Assembly: GCA_902800395.1 (NCBI GenBank)
Contig: CADCEC010000016.1
Span: 1-64,000 of the forward strand
From: an uncultured Bacteroidota bacterium
Lineage (GTDB): Bacteria > Bacteroidota > Bacteroidia > Bacteroidales > P3
DNA: 64,000 nt
Reading direction: 5' to 3'
The notes beneath the pieces were generated by a model that ran no database searches, was not told where the DNA came from, and worked only from the letters and a program-made list of their open reading frames with translations. Within the stretch, counting starts at the first letter, position 1; each line of letters starts with the position of its first letter. The translations under genes and the position numbers were made by a program. Of this stretch, positions 18,265 through 26,700 are shown piece by piece.

Positions 18265-19613
18265 ACCGGAGAATTCTGGGGCTGGCGTTGCCCAACATTG
18301 TGACCAATATCACCGTACCTCTGCTGGGCATGGTGGATATGGCCATTGTGGGGCATCTCTCGGGAGCGCACGTGAGTGCCATCGTGGTGGGCAGTTCCAT
18401 CTTCAACCTCATCTACTGGAACTTCGGATTTCTCCGCATGGGTACCTCGGGACTCACCGCACAGGCCTTCGGTGCCGAAAGGTGGAATGAGAGCCTGAAG
18501 ACACTGATACAAGCCTGCACCATCGCGTTGGCCATTGCGCTGCTGATTATTGTGCTACAATGGCCATTGGCAGAAGCCTCGAAGGTAATCTTCCGTAGCG
18601 ACCCATCGAACGGGCCCGGGGTGATGGACTTGGCGCTGACTTATTTCTTTGTGCGCGTGTGGGCGGCTCCCGCCACCTTGGGACTCTATGCCATCAAGGG
18701 CTGGTTCATCGGCATGCAGGACTCCAAAACGCCCATGTGGATAGCCATTGCGCTGAACTGCGTGAACATCCTGGCGTCGCTGCTCTTCGTGATGGTGTTC
18801 CATTGGGACATCTTCGGCGTGGCCCTCGGCACAGTGATTGCCAACTACACGGGTCTCGCCCTCGGCCTCTTCTTCCTTCACCGTAAACTTCATCGCGACC
18901 ACAACCTTTCCTCTTTCCACTTTAATCTTTCCACTCTTTCCAACGCACTGCACTGGAAAGACATGCGCCGCTTCTTCAAGGTGAACGGCGACGTGTTCCT
19001 CCGAACGGTATGCCTCTCTGCGGTGTTCACATTCATCACCGCAGCCAGCGGCCGCATCAGCGAGAATATACGTGCTGTCGACGGCATACTGATGATGTTC
19101 TTCACCCTCTTCAGCTACATTATGGACGGCTTTGCCTATGCCGGCGAAAGCCTCGTGGGGCGCCATATCGGTGCCCGACAACTGCGCCACCTGAAACTGG
19201 CGGTGCGACTGCTTATCGCCTGGGGGCTGGCATTGACGGTACTCTTCACAGGTCTCTACGCAGCCTTTGGTAATCAGTTCCTGCATATCTTCACCGACAA
19301 ACAGGATGTGATTGCCGCCACAGGCGAATATATGGGATGGGTGCTGGCAATACCCATCTGCGGTTTCGCGGCCTTCCTCTTCGACGGCATCTTCATCGGC
19401 GCCACCGCGACACGGACAATGCGCAACGCCATGTTCGTGGCCACGGGAGCCTTCTTCGCCATCTACTACGGACTGAAAGAATACTTCGGCACCGCCGACA
19501 TCCACACCTGGAACAATATCCTGTGGATTGCCTTTATGGTCTTCCTGACACTGAGAGGATTGCTGCAAGCAGTGCGGGTGAGGAGAGATGTGTATGGAAA
19601 AATTAACGGGTAA
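18261..19613 (+). CDS. MATE-family efflux transporter
   Basis: The 450-residue protein has the twelve-helix MATE layout in two halves: N-terminal LALPNIVTNITVPLLGMVDMAIVGHLSG and a second half with the VNGDVFLRT and GAFFAIYY regions. Family members export drugs or metabolites using Na+ or H+ gradients; the substrate is unknown. A 7-bp array at 18906-18941 encodes SSFHFNLSTL in a loop between helices. The start overlaps the Omp28-like gene, so the two are coupled. Confidence 0.93.
   Translation: MNRRILGLALPNIVTNITVPLLGMVDMAIVGHLSGAHVSAIVVGSSIFNLIYWNFGFLRMGTSGLTAQAFGAERWNESLKTLIQACTIALAIALLIIVLQWPLAEASKVIFRSDPSNGPGVMDLALTYFFVRVWAAPATLGLYAIKGWFIGMQDSKTPMWIAIALNCVNILASLLFVMVFHWDIFGVALGTVIANYTGLALGLFFLHRKLHRDHNLSSFHFNLSTLSNALHWKDMRRFFKVNGDVFLRTVCLSAVFTFITAASGRISENIRAVDGILMMFFTLFSYIMDGFAYAGESLVGRHIGARQLRHLKLAVRLLIAWGLALTVLFTGLYAAFGNQFLHIFTDKQDVIAATGEYMGWVLAIPICGFAAFLFDGIFIGATATRTMRNAMFVATGAFFAIYYGLKEYFGTADIHTWNNILWIAFMVFLTLRGLLQAVRVRRDVYGKING
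18906..18941 (+). repeat. In-frame 7-bp array inside the MATE gene
   Basis: Units CTTTCCT, CTTTCCA, CTTTAAT, CTTTCCA and CTCTTTCC. The word CTTTCCA also forms arrays in the GT9 (22424), DUF4105 (24264) and GT4 (40791) genes. Confidence 0.85.
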
Positions 19614-19618
19614 CGGTT

Positions 19619-21892
19619 ATGAGGTATAGGTTAATATTGACAATAGGACTAATAGGTTTAATGGGACTTATAGGCCTTTCTGGTGGGTTGGAGGCGCAGA
19701 ATGTCAAATACAGCGACCATCAGGGTCGGGTGGTTGATGCCACTACCGGCAAGCCTCTGAAGGGTGTCAAAGTGAGCCATGCTTTGGGTGGAGAGAGCGA
19801 CGAGAAGGGGCGTTTCACGGTGCGCTACTATGACACCGAAAGCGATCTAAGAGTTATTGTATCGCATCCGGGCTACAAGACCGATACCTTCAGTTATGCA
19901 CCCACCTTCGTCAGCCTGCACCGACTGACCGCCGCATCGCAAAAGGATCGTCCCAAAGTGGGTGTGGTGTTGAGCGGAGGCGGGGCTAAAGGTGTGGCCC
20001 ATATCTCGGCCTTGAGGGCCATCGAAGAGGCTGGCATCCCCATCGATTATATCGCGGGCACCTCGATGGGTTCGCTGATTGGGGGGCTGTATGCAGTGGG
20101 CTGGTCGGTCGATGAACTCGACTCGCTGGTACGCCACCAGGACTGGACGTTTCTCCTCACCGACCGCCCCAAACCGGACAATCTGGACATGAACACCCGT
20201 CACTTGCTGACGACCTATCCCCTCTGGTATGCCTTCACCGGAGGGAAACACAATGAGAGCGCAGGATTCATCCGAGGTCTGAACCTCGACCAGCTGTTCG
20301 ACCAGCTACTCGTGGGTTACCTCGATTCCCTGTCGTTCGACACGCTGCCCATCCCCTTTGCCTGTGTAGCCACCGACGTGGTGACAAACACAGAGGTGGT
20401 CTTCCACAGCGGCCACCTGAAAGAGGCCCTGCGGGCCTCGATGTCGATTCCCGGGGTGTTCTCGCCGGTGAGGATAGGCAACAAGGTGCTGGTTGACGGA
20501 GGTGTGATGAACAACTATCCCGCCGACGTTGTGCGGAAGATGGGTGCCGACATTGTTATCGGCGTTTCGGTGCAGAACGACACGTTGACCGCCGACGAAT
20601 TCAGCAGTGCTTTGGACATCATTATGCAGGTGATGGATGCGAAAGGGAAAGAGAAATTTGTGGAGAACGTCAAAAAAAGCGACCTTTTCATGAAAGTGGA
20701 CGTGACGGGCTATAGCGCGGCAAGCTTCACGTCGCACTCGATAGACACCCTGCTGCAGCGAGGAGCCGAAGAGGCAGAACGACACTGGGAGGAGCTTCTG
20801 GCCTTGCGCCGCGAGCACGGCATCGATTCGATACCCGCTCCCGGCAGCCGACGCCAGAAACGTGAGGAGCGCTCCCGAATGCAAGGCACACCGAGCAGCT
20901 CGCTCTACAACTCGCCCATCGTGGGAGTGACCTTCCGCTTCGACAACGAAGAGACCGAGGCCATCCAGGTGGGGATGCTCCTCCCCTACCGCTTTATGAG
21001 AATGCCCATGGCGCTCTATAGCCACCTGCGGCTGGGCGATCGTCTCCAGGTGCTGGCGGAGAACCGTTTCTTCCCCCACGGAATCACCTCGCCCACGGTG
21101 AGTTACTCGTTCCGAAAGGACAACCTGGACATCTACTCCAAAGGAGTGCGCACCTACAACATCAAATACTACCGACATACATTCGAGGTGGTGCCCTTCA
21201 ATTCCACCTTCCGCCAATTCCGGCTGAGTTTGGGCGGGCGTTACGACTACTATGACTTTTATTCGCCCGCGCTGTCGGCATCAACCACAGAAATCCACCT
21301 CGACGACCATCATTTGTTCTCGTACTTCTTCACTTCGGAGGTGAACACATGGAATCACCCCTACCTGCCCACGAGGGGTGTGCGGCTGCTGACTTCGTAC
21401 ACCTATTATACGGACAACCTATATGGATACGACGGGACGCATGGCATCAGCGACATCAGGGCGTTGTGGAGCATAGCACTTCCTGCCAATCCGAAGCTGA
21501 CCTTCATACCCTCGTTCCGAGGGAGGCTGCTGCTGCATTCGGGCGACATCCCGATGACGCTCTCCAATGCTTTGGGAAGCGAGCAGCAGATTGTTGACCA
21601 ACAAATATTTTTTCCTGGAGTACATAGTTTGGCTTTTGTCGAACGTTGCTTCCTCTCCCTACAGCTTCGCATGCAGTTCAATATCACCGGCAATCATTAT
21701 CTGCTGATGAACGCAGGGGTGGCCCGTCACACGCTGAATCTTGACGAACTTGTTGAAGACTGGCCCAATCTCTGGGGGGCATCGATGGGCTATTGCTACT
21801 ACTCTTTCTTGGGCCCCATCGAGGCGATGCTGGGCTATTCAAAACTGGCTCCGGGATTGAACTTCTACCTCAATATAGGACATAGATTCTAG
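19619..21892 (+). CDS. Patatin-like phospholipase with N-terminal CarboxypepD_reg-like domain and C-terminal barrel
   Basis: The 757-residue protein starts with a signal peptide (LIGLMGLIGLSGGLEAQ), followed by a small beta-sandwich (GRVVDATTGKPLKGVKVS) like carboxypeptidase-regulatory/TonB-associated plug domains. The patatin hydrolase domain follows, with oxyanion loop SGGGAKG (about 119-125), Ser149 in GTSMG and Asp293 in DGG. The last 300 residues are beta-rich and resemble the Omp85-type barrel of PlpD-like type Vd proteins. It should be an outer-membrane lipolytic enzyme. The leading regulatory-like domain in place of a plain leader is notable. Confidence 0.85.
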   Translation: MRYRLILTIGLIGLMGLIGLSGGLEAQNVKYSDHQGRVVDATTGKPLKGVKVSHALGGESDEKGRFTVRYYDTESDLRVIVSHPGYKTDTFSYAPTFVSLHRLTAASQKDRPKVGVVLSGGGAKGVAHISALRAIEEAGIPIDYIAGTSMGSLIGGLYAVGWSVDELDSLVRHQDWTFLLTDRPKPDNLDMNTRHLLTTYPLWYAFTGGKHNESAGFIRGLNLDQLFDQLLVGYLDSLSFDTLPIPFACVATDVVTNTEVVFHSGHLKEALRASMSIPGVFSPVRIGNKVLVDGGVMNNYPADVVRKMGADIVIGVSVQNDTLTADEFSSALDIIMQVMDAKGKEKFVENVKKSDLFMKVDVTGYSAASFTSHSIDTLLQRGAEEAERHWEELLALRREHGIDSIPAPGSRRQKREERSRMQGTPSSSLYNSPIVGVTFRFDNEETEAIQVGMLLPYRFMRMPMALYSHLRLGDRLQVLAENRFFPHGITSPTVSYSFRKDNLDIYSKGVRTYNIKYYRHTFEVVPFNSTFRQFRLSLGGRYDYYDFYSPALSASTTEIHLDDHHLFSYFFTSEVNTWNHPYLPTRGVRLLTSYTYYTDNLYGYDGTHGISDIRALWSIALPANPKLTFIPSFRGRLLLHSGDIPMTLSNALGSEQQIVDQQIFFPGVHSLAFVERCFLSLQLRMQFNITGNHYLLMNAGVARHTLNLDELVEDWPNLWGASMGYCYYSFLGPIEAMLGYSKLAPGLNFYLNIGHRF
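19642..19677 (+). repeat. 9-bp array encoding a signal peptide
   Basis: Units AATAGGACT, AATAGGTTT, AATGGGACT and TATAGGCCT encode the hydrophobic core GLIGLMGLIGL of the patatin signal peptide. Confidence 0.8.
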
Positions 21893-21923
21893 GTAATCCT
21901 AGGTAGCCCTAGGAGTTCCTAGA
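21890..21923. repeat. 10-bp CCTAG-phased array between convergent genes
   Basis: CCTAG words occur every 10 bp, three of them as the palindrome CCTAGG or AGGT/CCTAG junctions. The array begins with the patatin stop codon and ends just before the GT9 stop. Confidence 0.75.
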
Positions 21924-22890
21924 GTTGATTGAGAATTTTGTCGAAGACCATCTGGGGGGTAACAGCGCGCAGACAGCGGTAGTCCCCATAACGGCAGGTT
22001 TTCTGCCCAAAAGCCGAGCAAGGCTGGCACGGGAGGTTGGCGCAGAGGGCATTGGCGCGATTTTGTCCATAGCCATAGAAGCCGAAGTCGGGATGTGTAG
22101 CGCCCCAGATGGAGACCACAGGTACACCGAGGGCGCTGGCAAAATGCATATTGGCGGAATCCATCGAGACCATCAGCGTAAGGCCTTTGATAATCTCCAG
22201 CTCCTCTGCAAAAGATTGCTTTCCCGCCACCGATTCCACACCCGCCAGATTGTCAGCCAACGTTTCAAGTTTAGCAGCTTCCTCTTTGCTTCCGAAAAGG
22301 AGTACACGATAGCCTTTGTCTGCTAACATCTTAACAAGTTGCTCCACATTCTCCCACGGCCACACTTTTCCTGCATGCTGCGAGAAGGGCGCAATGCCGA
22401 TACCCACACCCTTCGTGGCGACACTTTCCTCTTTCCACTTTCCACTTTCCACTTTTGCAAGTCCAGCGCGACGGAAGGTATCGTCGTAACGTTGGTAATG
22501 AGGCTTGCGGGGCTTCCGGCACCAGTGGTGCAGGAAGAGCCAGCGCGAGAGTCGCCCCTTGCGGAGGGCGTAGATGCGGAAATGGAAGTCGAAAAGGTGG
22601 CGCAAGCGGAGCACAATGAGTGCCATACCCACGCGGTTCACCTTGTGGAGGTCCACCACTGTGTCGGCTCCCACTGCCTCCAATGCTTTGTATATCTTCA
22701 GGAAACTCTGCTTCTTCTTGAGACCAAGGAAATGCACGTTGGGTCTGCCCTCGAAGAGTGGCTGCAACAGTGGCGGGCCGGCAACAGTGAAAGTCACCTC
22801 AGGATTGGCAGCGGCATAATTGTCGAGCACAGGCGACATGATTGCCACATCACCCAACGCCGACAGCCTTATAACCAACACATGCTTCAT
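21919..22890 (-). CDS. Glycosyltransferase family 9 (heptosyltransferase-like)
   Basis: The 323-residue protein begins MKHVLVIRLSALGDVAIMSP, the hallmark of ADP-heptose:LPS heptosyltransferases of GT9. The C-terminal nucleotide-sugar domain contains GYRVLLFGSKEEAAKLETL and SMDSANMHFASALGVPVVSIWGATHPDFGFYG. It probably transfers a sugar in lipooligosaccharide core synthesis at the inner face of the membrane. A repeat array at 22424-22458 adds the peptide KVESGKWKEES in frame between the two domains. It is followed on the same strand by DUF4254, another lipopolysaccharide-associated gene family. Confidence 0.88.
   Translation of the reverse strand: MKHVLVIRLSALGDVAIMSPVLDNYAAANPEVTFTVAGPPLLQPLFEGRPNVHFLGLKKKQSFLKIYKALEAVGADTVVDLHKVNRVGMALIVLRLRHLFDFHFRIYALRKGRLSRWLFLHHWCRKPRKPHYQRYDDTFRRAGLAKVESGKWKEESVATKGVGIGIAPFSQHAGKVWPWENVEQLVKMLADKGYRVLLFGSKEEAAKLETLADNLAGVESVAGKQSFAEELEIIKGLTLMVSMDSANMHFASALGVPVVSIWGATHPDFGFYGYGQNRANALCANLPCQPCSAFGQKTCRYGDYRCLRAVTPQMVFDKILNQL
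22424..22458 (-). repeat. In-frame 7-bp array inside the GT9 gene
   Basis: Five units of CTTTCC(A/T) type on the plus strand read GGAAAGT on the coding strand and give a KVESGKWK peptide. Confidence 0.88.
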
Positions 22891-22953
22891 TTCCCCTTTA
22901 ACCGTTAAACCTTTCTGCCTGACCTCTGGTCACGGCCTGCGACCACAGTGGAG

Positions 22954-22999
22954 CAAACCTTTAACCATTAAACTTTAACCCTTAACCTTTAACCTTTAC
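22954..22999 (-). repeat. 7-bp-period array between DUF4254 and GT9 genes
   Basis: Six plus-strand units of the CTTTAAC / CATTAAA / CCTTAAC type cover the DUF4254 stop and part of the spacer. Further left (22930-22950) is GGCCTGCGACCACAG, similar to words in the 49.3 kb element. Confidence 0.8.
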
Positions 23000-23592
23000 T
23001 CCTTTTTATACAACATCGGATTCAACGACGGGTCGTTGTACATCTTCATCTGTCGGTAGAGCTTCATTATGCGGCGCCCGGCGGCGAGGTCACCCAGCAA
23101 CTGGTCGATGGCGGTGGTGAGGTCCTCTCGCTGGGTTAGCAGGGTGTCGAGCTTCACCTGACACTTGGCGCGATGGGCTTCGTCGCCACGATGGGCCTCA
23201 ATCTCGAAATGGTAGATTTTAAGAGCCAGGATGGAGAGGCGGTCGATGGCCCATGCGGGAGTCTCGGTGTTCAATTTGGCATCGGCCTGCGGAGCCACAT
23301 CCTTGAACATCATGAAATAGTGGTCATCGATACGCTCCACAAGGTCGGTGCGATGCTGGTTCGAACGGTCAATGCGACGCTTCAGTTTCAGCGCCTCTAC
23401 GGGGTCCACATCGTCGGGGCGCACAAGGTCCTCCAGGTGCCACTGCACGGTGTCCACCCACGACTTCTCCCACAGCAGGTGCTCGTAGGTGCCTTCCTGA
23501 TAAGGATTATGCTGCTCGGCATCCACCGAGTCGGTCTTGTGGTATTCAACTATTTGTTGGCTGAAAAGCCCGAAAAGATCCATTGCTTTCAT
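22996..23592 (-). CDS. DUF4254 protein
   Basis: The 198-residue helical protein matches the DUF4254 family (YHKTDSVDAEQHNPY ... LLWEKSWVDTVQWHLEDLVRP ... DPVEALKLKRRIDRSNQHRTDLVE). Family genes usually sit beside GT9 or other lipopolysaccharide genes in Bacteroidetes, as here, and the role is not established. No signal peptide or membrane segment is seen. It is flanked on both sides by dense 7-bp arrays in its spacers. Confidence 0.85.
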   Translation of the reverse strand: MKAMDLFGLFSQQIVEYHKTDSVDAEQHNPYQEGTYEHLLWEKSWVDTVQWHLEDLVRPDDVDPVEALKLKRRIDRSNQHRTDLVERIDDHYFMMFKDVAPQADAKLNTETPAWAIDRLSILALKIYHFEIEAHRGDEAHRAKCQVKLDTLLTQREDLTTAIDQLLGDLAAGRRIMKLYRQMKMYNDPSLNPMLYKKE

Positions 23593-23596
23593 GCAA

Positions 23597-23653
23597 CTAT
23601 TATCTATTAACTATTATCTATTAACTATAATCTATTATCTATTAACTTTTAAC
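23597..23653 (-). repeat. 7-bp-period array, eight units
   Basis: Plus-strand units alternate CTATTAT and CTATTAA, with CTATAAT once. They fill the spacer between the DUF4105 stop and the DUF4254 start, and encode the last residues of DUF4105. On the coding strand they read TTAATAG / ATAATAG, the same words as at 11245 and 12861. Confidence 0.9.
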
Positions 23654-24852
23654 AACGCTCCCGTACATAGCGCCAGGGTGAAAATGAGCGGGATAAAGGC
23701 GATGCTGAGGTGGCACCACACCACCCACACCACGGCGGCAGCGAACATCGCCAGTTGGAGCCACAAGGCCCACTTGGGGCTGCGCTCCATGCGAATGGCT
23801 ATCAGCAGCAGTAACGGCGACAGCCACAGAATGTTGAGGTTCCATTCGGTGCAGTAGTGGTTGGTTCCAAACCACATAAAGAGCAGGAACAGCCCTATCA
23901 ATCCCGCCAACACAAACAGCACCCTACTGACCACAACCAAACCCTTATGCCACTTGAGCCCCTTTTGTCCCTTTATCCCCAACACTGCGACAGCAGCAAA
24001 TACAAGGGTGAACACCACGAAAGGCGGGAAACTGTCGGGAACCTCTGCTCGGTTCTCCTCCAAAAGTGTCACCGTCGGCTGCACCAAAGGCTGGCCGTCG
24101 CGTCGCATCTCGGCGAACTCCTGTTCCATCACCAACGGATAGAACATCGCCTCGTCCGCCGTGCATTTATGGTCGGCCGGCAAACCCAGCAGCAGGTCGA
24201 CCCCCAGCGCCCACCACTCCAACTTGTCGCGCATCGCCGAATGCAAATAGTCGCGATAGCTCATTCCACTTTCCACTTTCCGCTTTCCGCTTTCCACTTC
24301 CTGCTTTCCGCATGCCAGATAGACCATATCTCGGGGACGTGTGGCACAGTTGTCGCGGAAGAAATCATAGCGATAGTAGCGGTACTCGGGCAGGTAATTC
24401 TGCTCCAGCAAGAGAAAGAGGTTGCATACCTCTTGGGATGTAAAGTTCAGAGTCTGTTCCCATACGGCACGGCCATAGTAGCGATACTCTGCCATAAACT
24501 CCTCGAAAGAGGAACGGCCTAGCATGTAATCGAGCCTACCACGCATGAACTTCCAGTAGAAATGCGGTGTGTCGAAATCGAAGGTACCGTAGTTGTATAC
24601 CAGGTCAATACCCTTGGCGGTATCCTGGATACGAAGGGCGCTATGCCCGAAGGTGGTGTAGAAATCATCTCCCGGCCCACAGGTGATAATACTGGCCCTC
24701 GCCGTCTCGCTCAGCGGAAGAGGAGCGCCGGCATCTTGCCGGCCAAACCCTTGCGCCCTAATATTTCCTATAGTCACTATAGTTAGCATAGCCACTATAG
24801 AGACTATTTTCCAACTCTCTTTCAATAACCTATAACCCATAACCTTTCTCAA
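23635..24852 (-). CDS. DUF4105 envelope protein
   Basis: The 405-residue protein has a signal peptide, then the DUF4105 (Lnb-like N-terminal) domain with ITCGPGDDFYTTFGHSALRI and NFTSQEVCNLFLLLEQNYLPEYRYYRYDFFRDNCATRPRD split across the first half. Several membrane helices close the C-terminus. The domain is NlpC/P60-like with visible Cys and His. Three features look repeat-derived: a signal peptide built from 9-mers, a 17-bp palindrome just after the cleavage region, and a 49-bp 7-mer array encoding EVESGKRKVESG. Function in the envelope is unknown. Confidence 0.8.
   Translation of the reverse strand: MRKVMGYRLLKESWKIVSIVAMLTIVTIGNIRAQGFGRQDAGAPLPLSETARASIITCGPGDDFYTTFGHSALRIQDTAKGIDLVYNYGTFDFDTPHFYWKFMRGRLDYMLGRSSFEEFMAEYRYYGRAVWEQTLNFTSQEVCNLFLLLEQNYLPEYRYYRYDFFRDNCATRPRDMVYLACGKQEVESGKRKVESGMSYRDYLHSAMRDKLEWWALGVDLLLGLPADHKCTADEAMFYPLVMEQEFAEMRRDGQPLVQPTVTLLEENRAEVPDSFPPFVVFTLVFAAVAVLGIKGQKGLKWHKGLVVVSRVLFVLAGLIGLFLLFMWFGTNHYCTEWNLNILWLSPLLLLIAIRMERSPKWALWLQLAMFAAAVVWVVWCHLSIAFIPLIFTLALCTGALLKVNR
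24264..24312 (-). repeat. In-frame 7-bp array inside the DUF4105 gene (seven units)
   Basis: Units TTCCACT, TTCCACT, TTCCGCT, TTCCGCT, TTCCACT, TCCTGCT, TTCCGCA. 49 bp is not a multiple of three, yet the frame is open across it, so the flanking sequence must compensate. Confidence 0.9.
24727..24743. repeat. GCCGGC palindrome inside the DUF4105 gene
   Basis: GCCGGCATCTTGCCGGC differs at two bases from the loop-stem core of the korAB terminator at 9036-9052. Here it is coding (about residues 37-42), just after the signal peptide. Confidence 0.7.
24769..24813 (-). repeat. 9-bp array encoding a signal peptide
   Basis: Units CTATAGTCA, CTATAGTTA, GCATAGCCA, CTATAGAGA and CTATTTTCC (plus strand) encode the hydrophobic core of the DUF4105 signal peptide. 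Confidence 0.8.
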
Positions 24853-25928
24853 TTGCCCGTACCGATTCTTTCGCCCTCCACTGCAGCGGGGCGATCCACC
24901 ACAGTACGATGCTCCATGTGGATAGGTTCGTCGGTTTTCCCCTGATGTACAGTAACCTGCGGGAAAGGTATTTCAACGCCGGCATTGTTGAAGGCGATGT
25001 AGATATCCTCGCGAATATGTTTCCACACCTCCCAGTAGTCCTCCACGGTGACCCAGAGCCAGATGGAGAGGTCTACAGAACTGTTGTTCAGTTCGCTCAC
25101 AGCAATCACGGGAGGCTTAGGATCCCACTTCACCAGCGGCTCTGCCTTGATGACCTCCCACAACACCTCCTTGACCTTCGCCAAGTCGGTGCCGTAAGCC
25201 ACCGATGCCACCACGTCGAGACGGATCAGCGGCTCCTTGGTGTGGTTGATAAGGCTCTTGGTGGCCAGCTCGCTGTTGGGGATAATGATGGTGCGGCCGT
25301 TGAAGGGACGCATAATGGTGTGGAAGATACGGATTTCCTTGATATATCCCTTGTATGTGCCGCATTCGATATAGTCGTCCACCTTAAAGGGCTTCATCAG
25401 CAGGATGATGACACCGCCGGCAAAGTTCTGGAGAGTTCCCTGCAGGGCCATGCCGATAGCTAAGCCCATGGCACCCAGCAGAGCGATGAACGAGGTGGCC
25501 TTGATGCCGATAACATCCATCGCCATGATGACAATCATAGCCTTCATCAGCACATCCACCAACGAACCCAAGAAGGTCTTCAGCGACGGTTCGGCACCCC
25601 TCTTGTCCAACGCTTTAATGATGACCCTCTTGAGCATCTTGCTCAGTTTCATACCCACCCAGAGGATGATAATGGCGATGAGCAGCTTGGGAACAAACTC
25701 CACCGTCAACTGCACCAAGGCATGTAATCCGTCCTTGATGAGGGTATTCTCGCCCGTCACCACATCCTTCAGGTCCGACAGGCTCATGTTCGACACGCTG
25801 TCCGCTATAGTGGACTTGATACTATCCACAGCCTTCACACCCTCAGGCACGGGCATCTCAGGTTTTCCTTGTGCTGCCGCCGCAATCATCGCGGCATTAT
25901 TGTCGTCTAATAATAACATTGTATTCAA
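24849..25928 (-). CDS. MscS-type mechanosensitive channel
   Basis: The 359-residue protein has an N-terminal region, membrane helices (FVPKLLIAIIILWVGMKLSKML, VLMKAMIVIMAMDVIGI) and the MscS pore/beta domain with ALLGAMGLAIGMALQGTLQNFAGGVIILLMKPFKVDDYIE and RTIIIPNSELATKSLINHT. These are the defining blocks of small-conductance mechanosensitive channels, which release solutes on osmotic downshock. A -7 box (TACTTTTG) lies 13 bp upstream of the start. Length is somewhat longer than E. coli MscS because of an N-terminal extension. Confidence 0.92.
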   Translation of the reverse strand: MNTMLLLDDNNAAMIAAAAQGKPEMPVPEGVKAVDSIKSTIADSVSNMSLSDLKDVVTGENTLIKDGLHALVQLTVEFVPKLLIAIIILWVGMKLSKMLKRVIIKALDKRGAEPSLKTFLGSLVDVLMKAMIVIMAMDVIGIKATSFIALLGAMGLAIGMALQGTLQNFAGGVIILLMKPFKVDDYIECGTYKGYIKEIRIFHTIMRPFNGRTIIIPNSELATKSLINHTKEPLIRLDVVASVAYGTDLAKVKEVLWEVIKAEPLVKWDPKPPVIAVSELNNSSVDLSIWLWVTVEDYWEVWKHIREDIYIAFNNAGVEIPFPQVTVHQGKTDEPIHMEHRTVVDRPAAVEGERIGTGN

Positions 25929-25940
25929 AAATTAAAAATG

Positions 25941-25948
25941 CAAAAGTA
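25941..25948 (-). promoter_or_regulatory. -7 box of mscS
   Basis: On the minus strand TACTTTTG followed by CA fits TAnnTTTG, 13 bp before the ATG; no clear -33 element. Confidence 0.5.
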
Positions 25949-25958
25949 CAAAATTATA

Positions 25959-25988
25959 TTGATATATCAGAAAAAAAGTGTATTTTTG
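25959..25988 (+). promoter_or_regulatory. Promoter of the AlkZ-related gene
   Basis: TTG at 25959-25961 and TATTTTTG at 25981-25988 are 19 bp apart. The leader after it holds a 9-bp array (25996-26022). Confidence 0.7.
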
Positions 25989-25995
25989 CACCATA

Positions 25996-26022
25996 ATTCG
26001 CACATTTCGTTAAATTCGCCGA
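25996..26022 (+). repeat. 9-bp array in a 5' leader
   Basis: Units ATTCGCACA, TTTCGTTAA and ATTCGCCGA. The same three words in another order (ATTCGTTAA, ATTCGCACA, ATTCGCCGA) fill the spacer before dprA at 42386-42412. Confidence 0.8.
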
Positions 26023-26037
26023 CAAAAACGTCGTAAA

Positions 26038-26700
26038 ATGAAAAAGAGAATCAGCAGTTGCCCCGAACTTATGGAAGCCATCCAGCAGATAGGCCTCGTG
26101 CCGCTACTGGACAGCGGCATCCCCGGCTTCTCGGCCGACGAGCTTGTGGCACCAGAGTGCCGCTATGTGATGACCGACGACGGATGGGATTGGCCACTGT
26201 GGGACTGGAAAGGTCCAATGGTCACTGAAGGACACTTTGCCTACGGCAAGTTCTTTGGCGGCAAGGCGGGCTTCGTCACCATGGAGTGGTGGCCCGACCT
26301 CTGCAACTACCGGCGCGCCAAATACCCGGACCCCGAATCGGACAGCATCGAAGGCACCATCCTGGAAGTGCTGCGCGTTAATGGCAGCATGATTACAAGG
26401 GAGCTACGCACAGCTTGCGGCTTCGACGGTCCCAAGATGCGCTCGCGCTTCGACGGCTATGTCACACGCCTGCAGATGGCCTGCCGCGTGGTGACAGAAG
26501 ACTTCGTCTACCCCACCGACAAGCATGGCAACCGCTACGGTTGGGGCTGGGCCCTCCTCACCACCCCCGAGCACCTCTTCGGCCGCGAAAGCTGCCTCTG
26601 TGGCCGCACACCGGAAGAGAGTCTCCAGCGCATCCTCGCCCATCTCCGCAAGCAAGTCCCACAAGCCACAGAAAAGCAACTGGTCAAACTTCTATCATAG
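26038..26700 (+). CDS. AlkZ-related protein
   Basis: The 220-residue protein resembles short AlkZ/YcaQ-related proteins common in Bacteroidetes: GFSADELV, DWPLWDWKGPMVTEG, YGKFFGGKAGFVTMEWWPDLCNYRR, then a winged-helix-like half with FDGPKMRSRFDGYVTRLQM. AlkZ enzymes are DNA glycosylases that unhook cross-links, but this short form lacks much of that fold and no activity can be assigned. It stands alone between divergent and convergent neighbours. Confidence 0.65.
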   Translation: MKKRISSCPELMEAIQQIGLVPLLDSGIPGFSADELVAPECRYVMTDDGWDWPLWDWKGPMVTEGHFAYGKFFGGKAGFVTMEWWPDLCNYRRAKYPDPESDSIEGTILEVLRVNGSMITRELRTACGFDGPKMRSRFDGYVTRLQMACRVVTEDFVYPTDKHGNRYGWGWALLTTPEHLFGRESCLCGRTPEESLQRILAHLRKQVPQATEKQLVKLLS

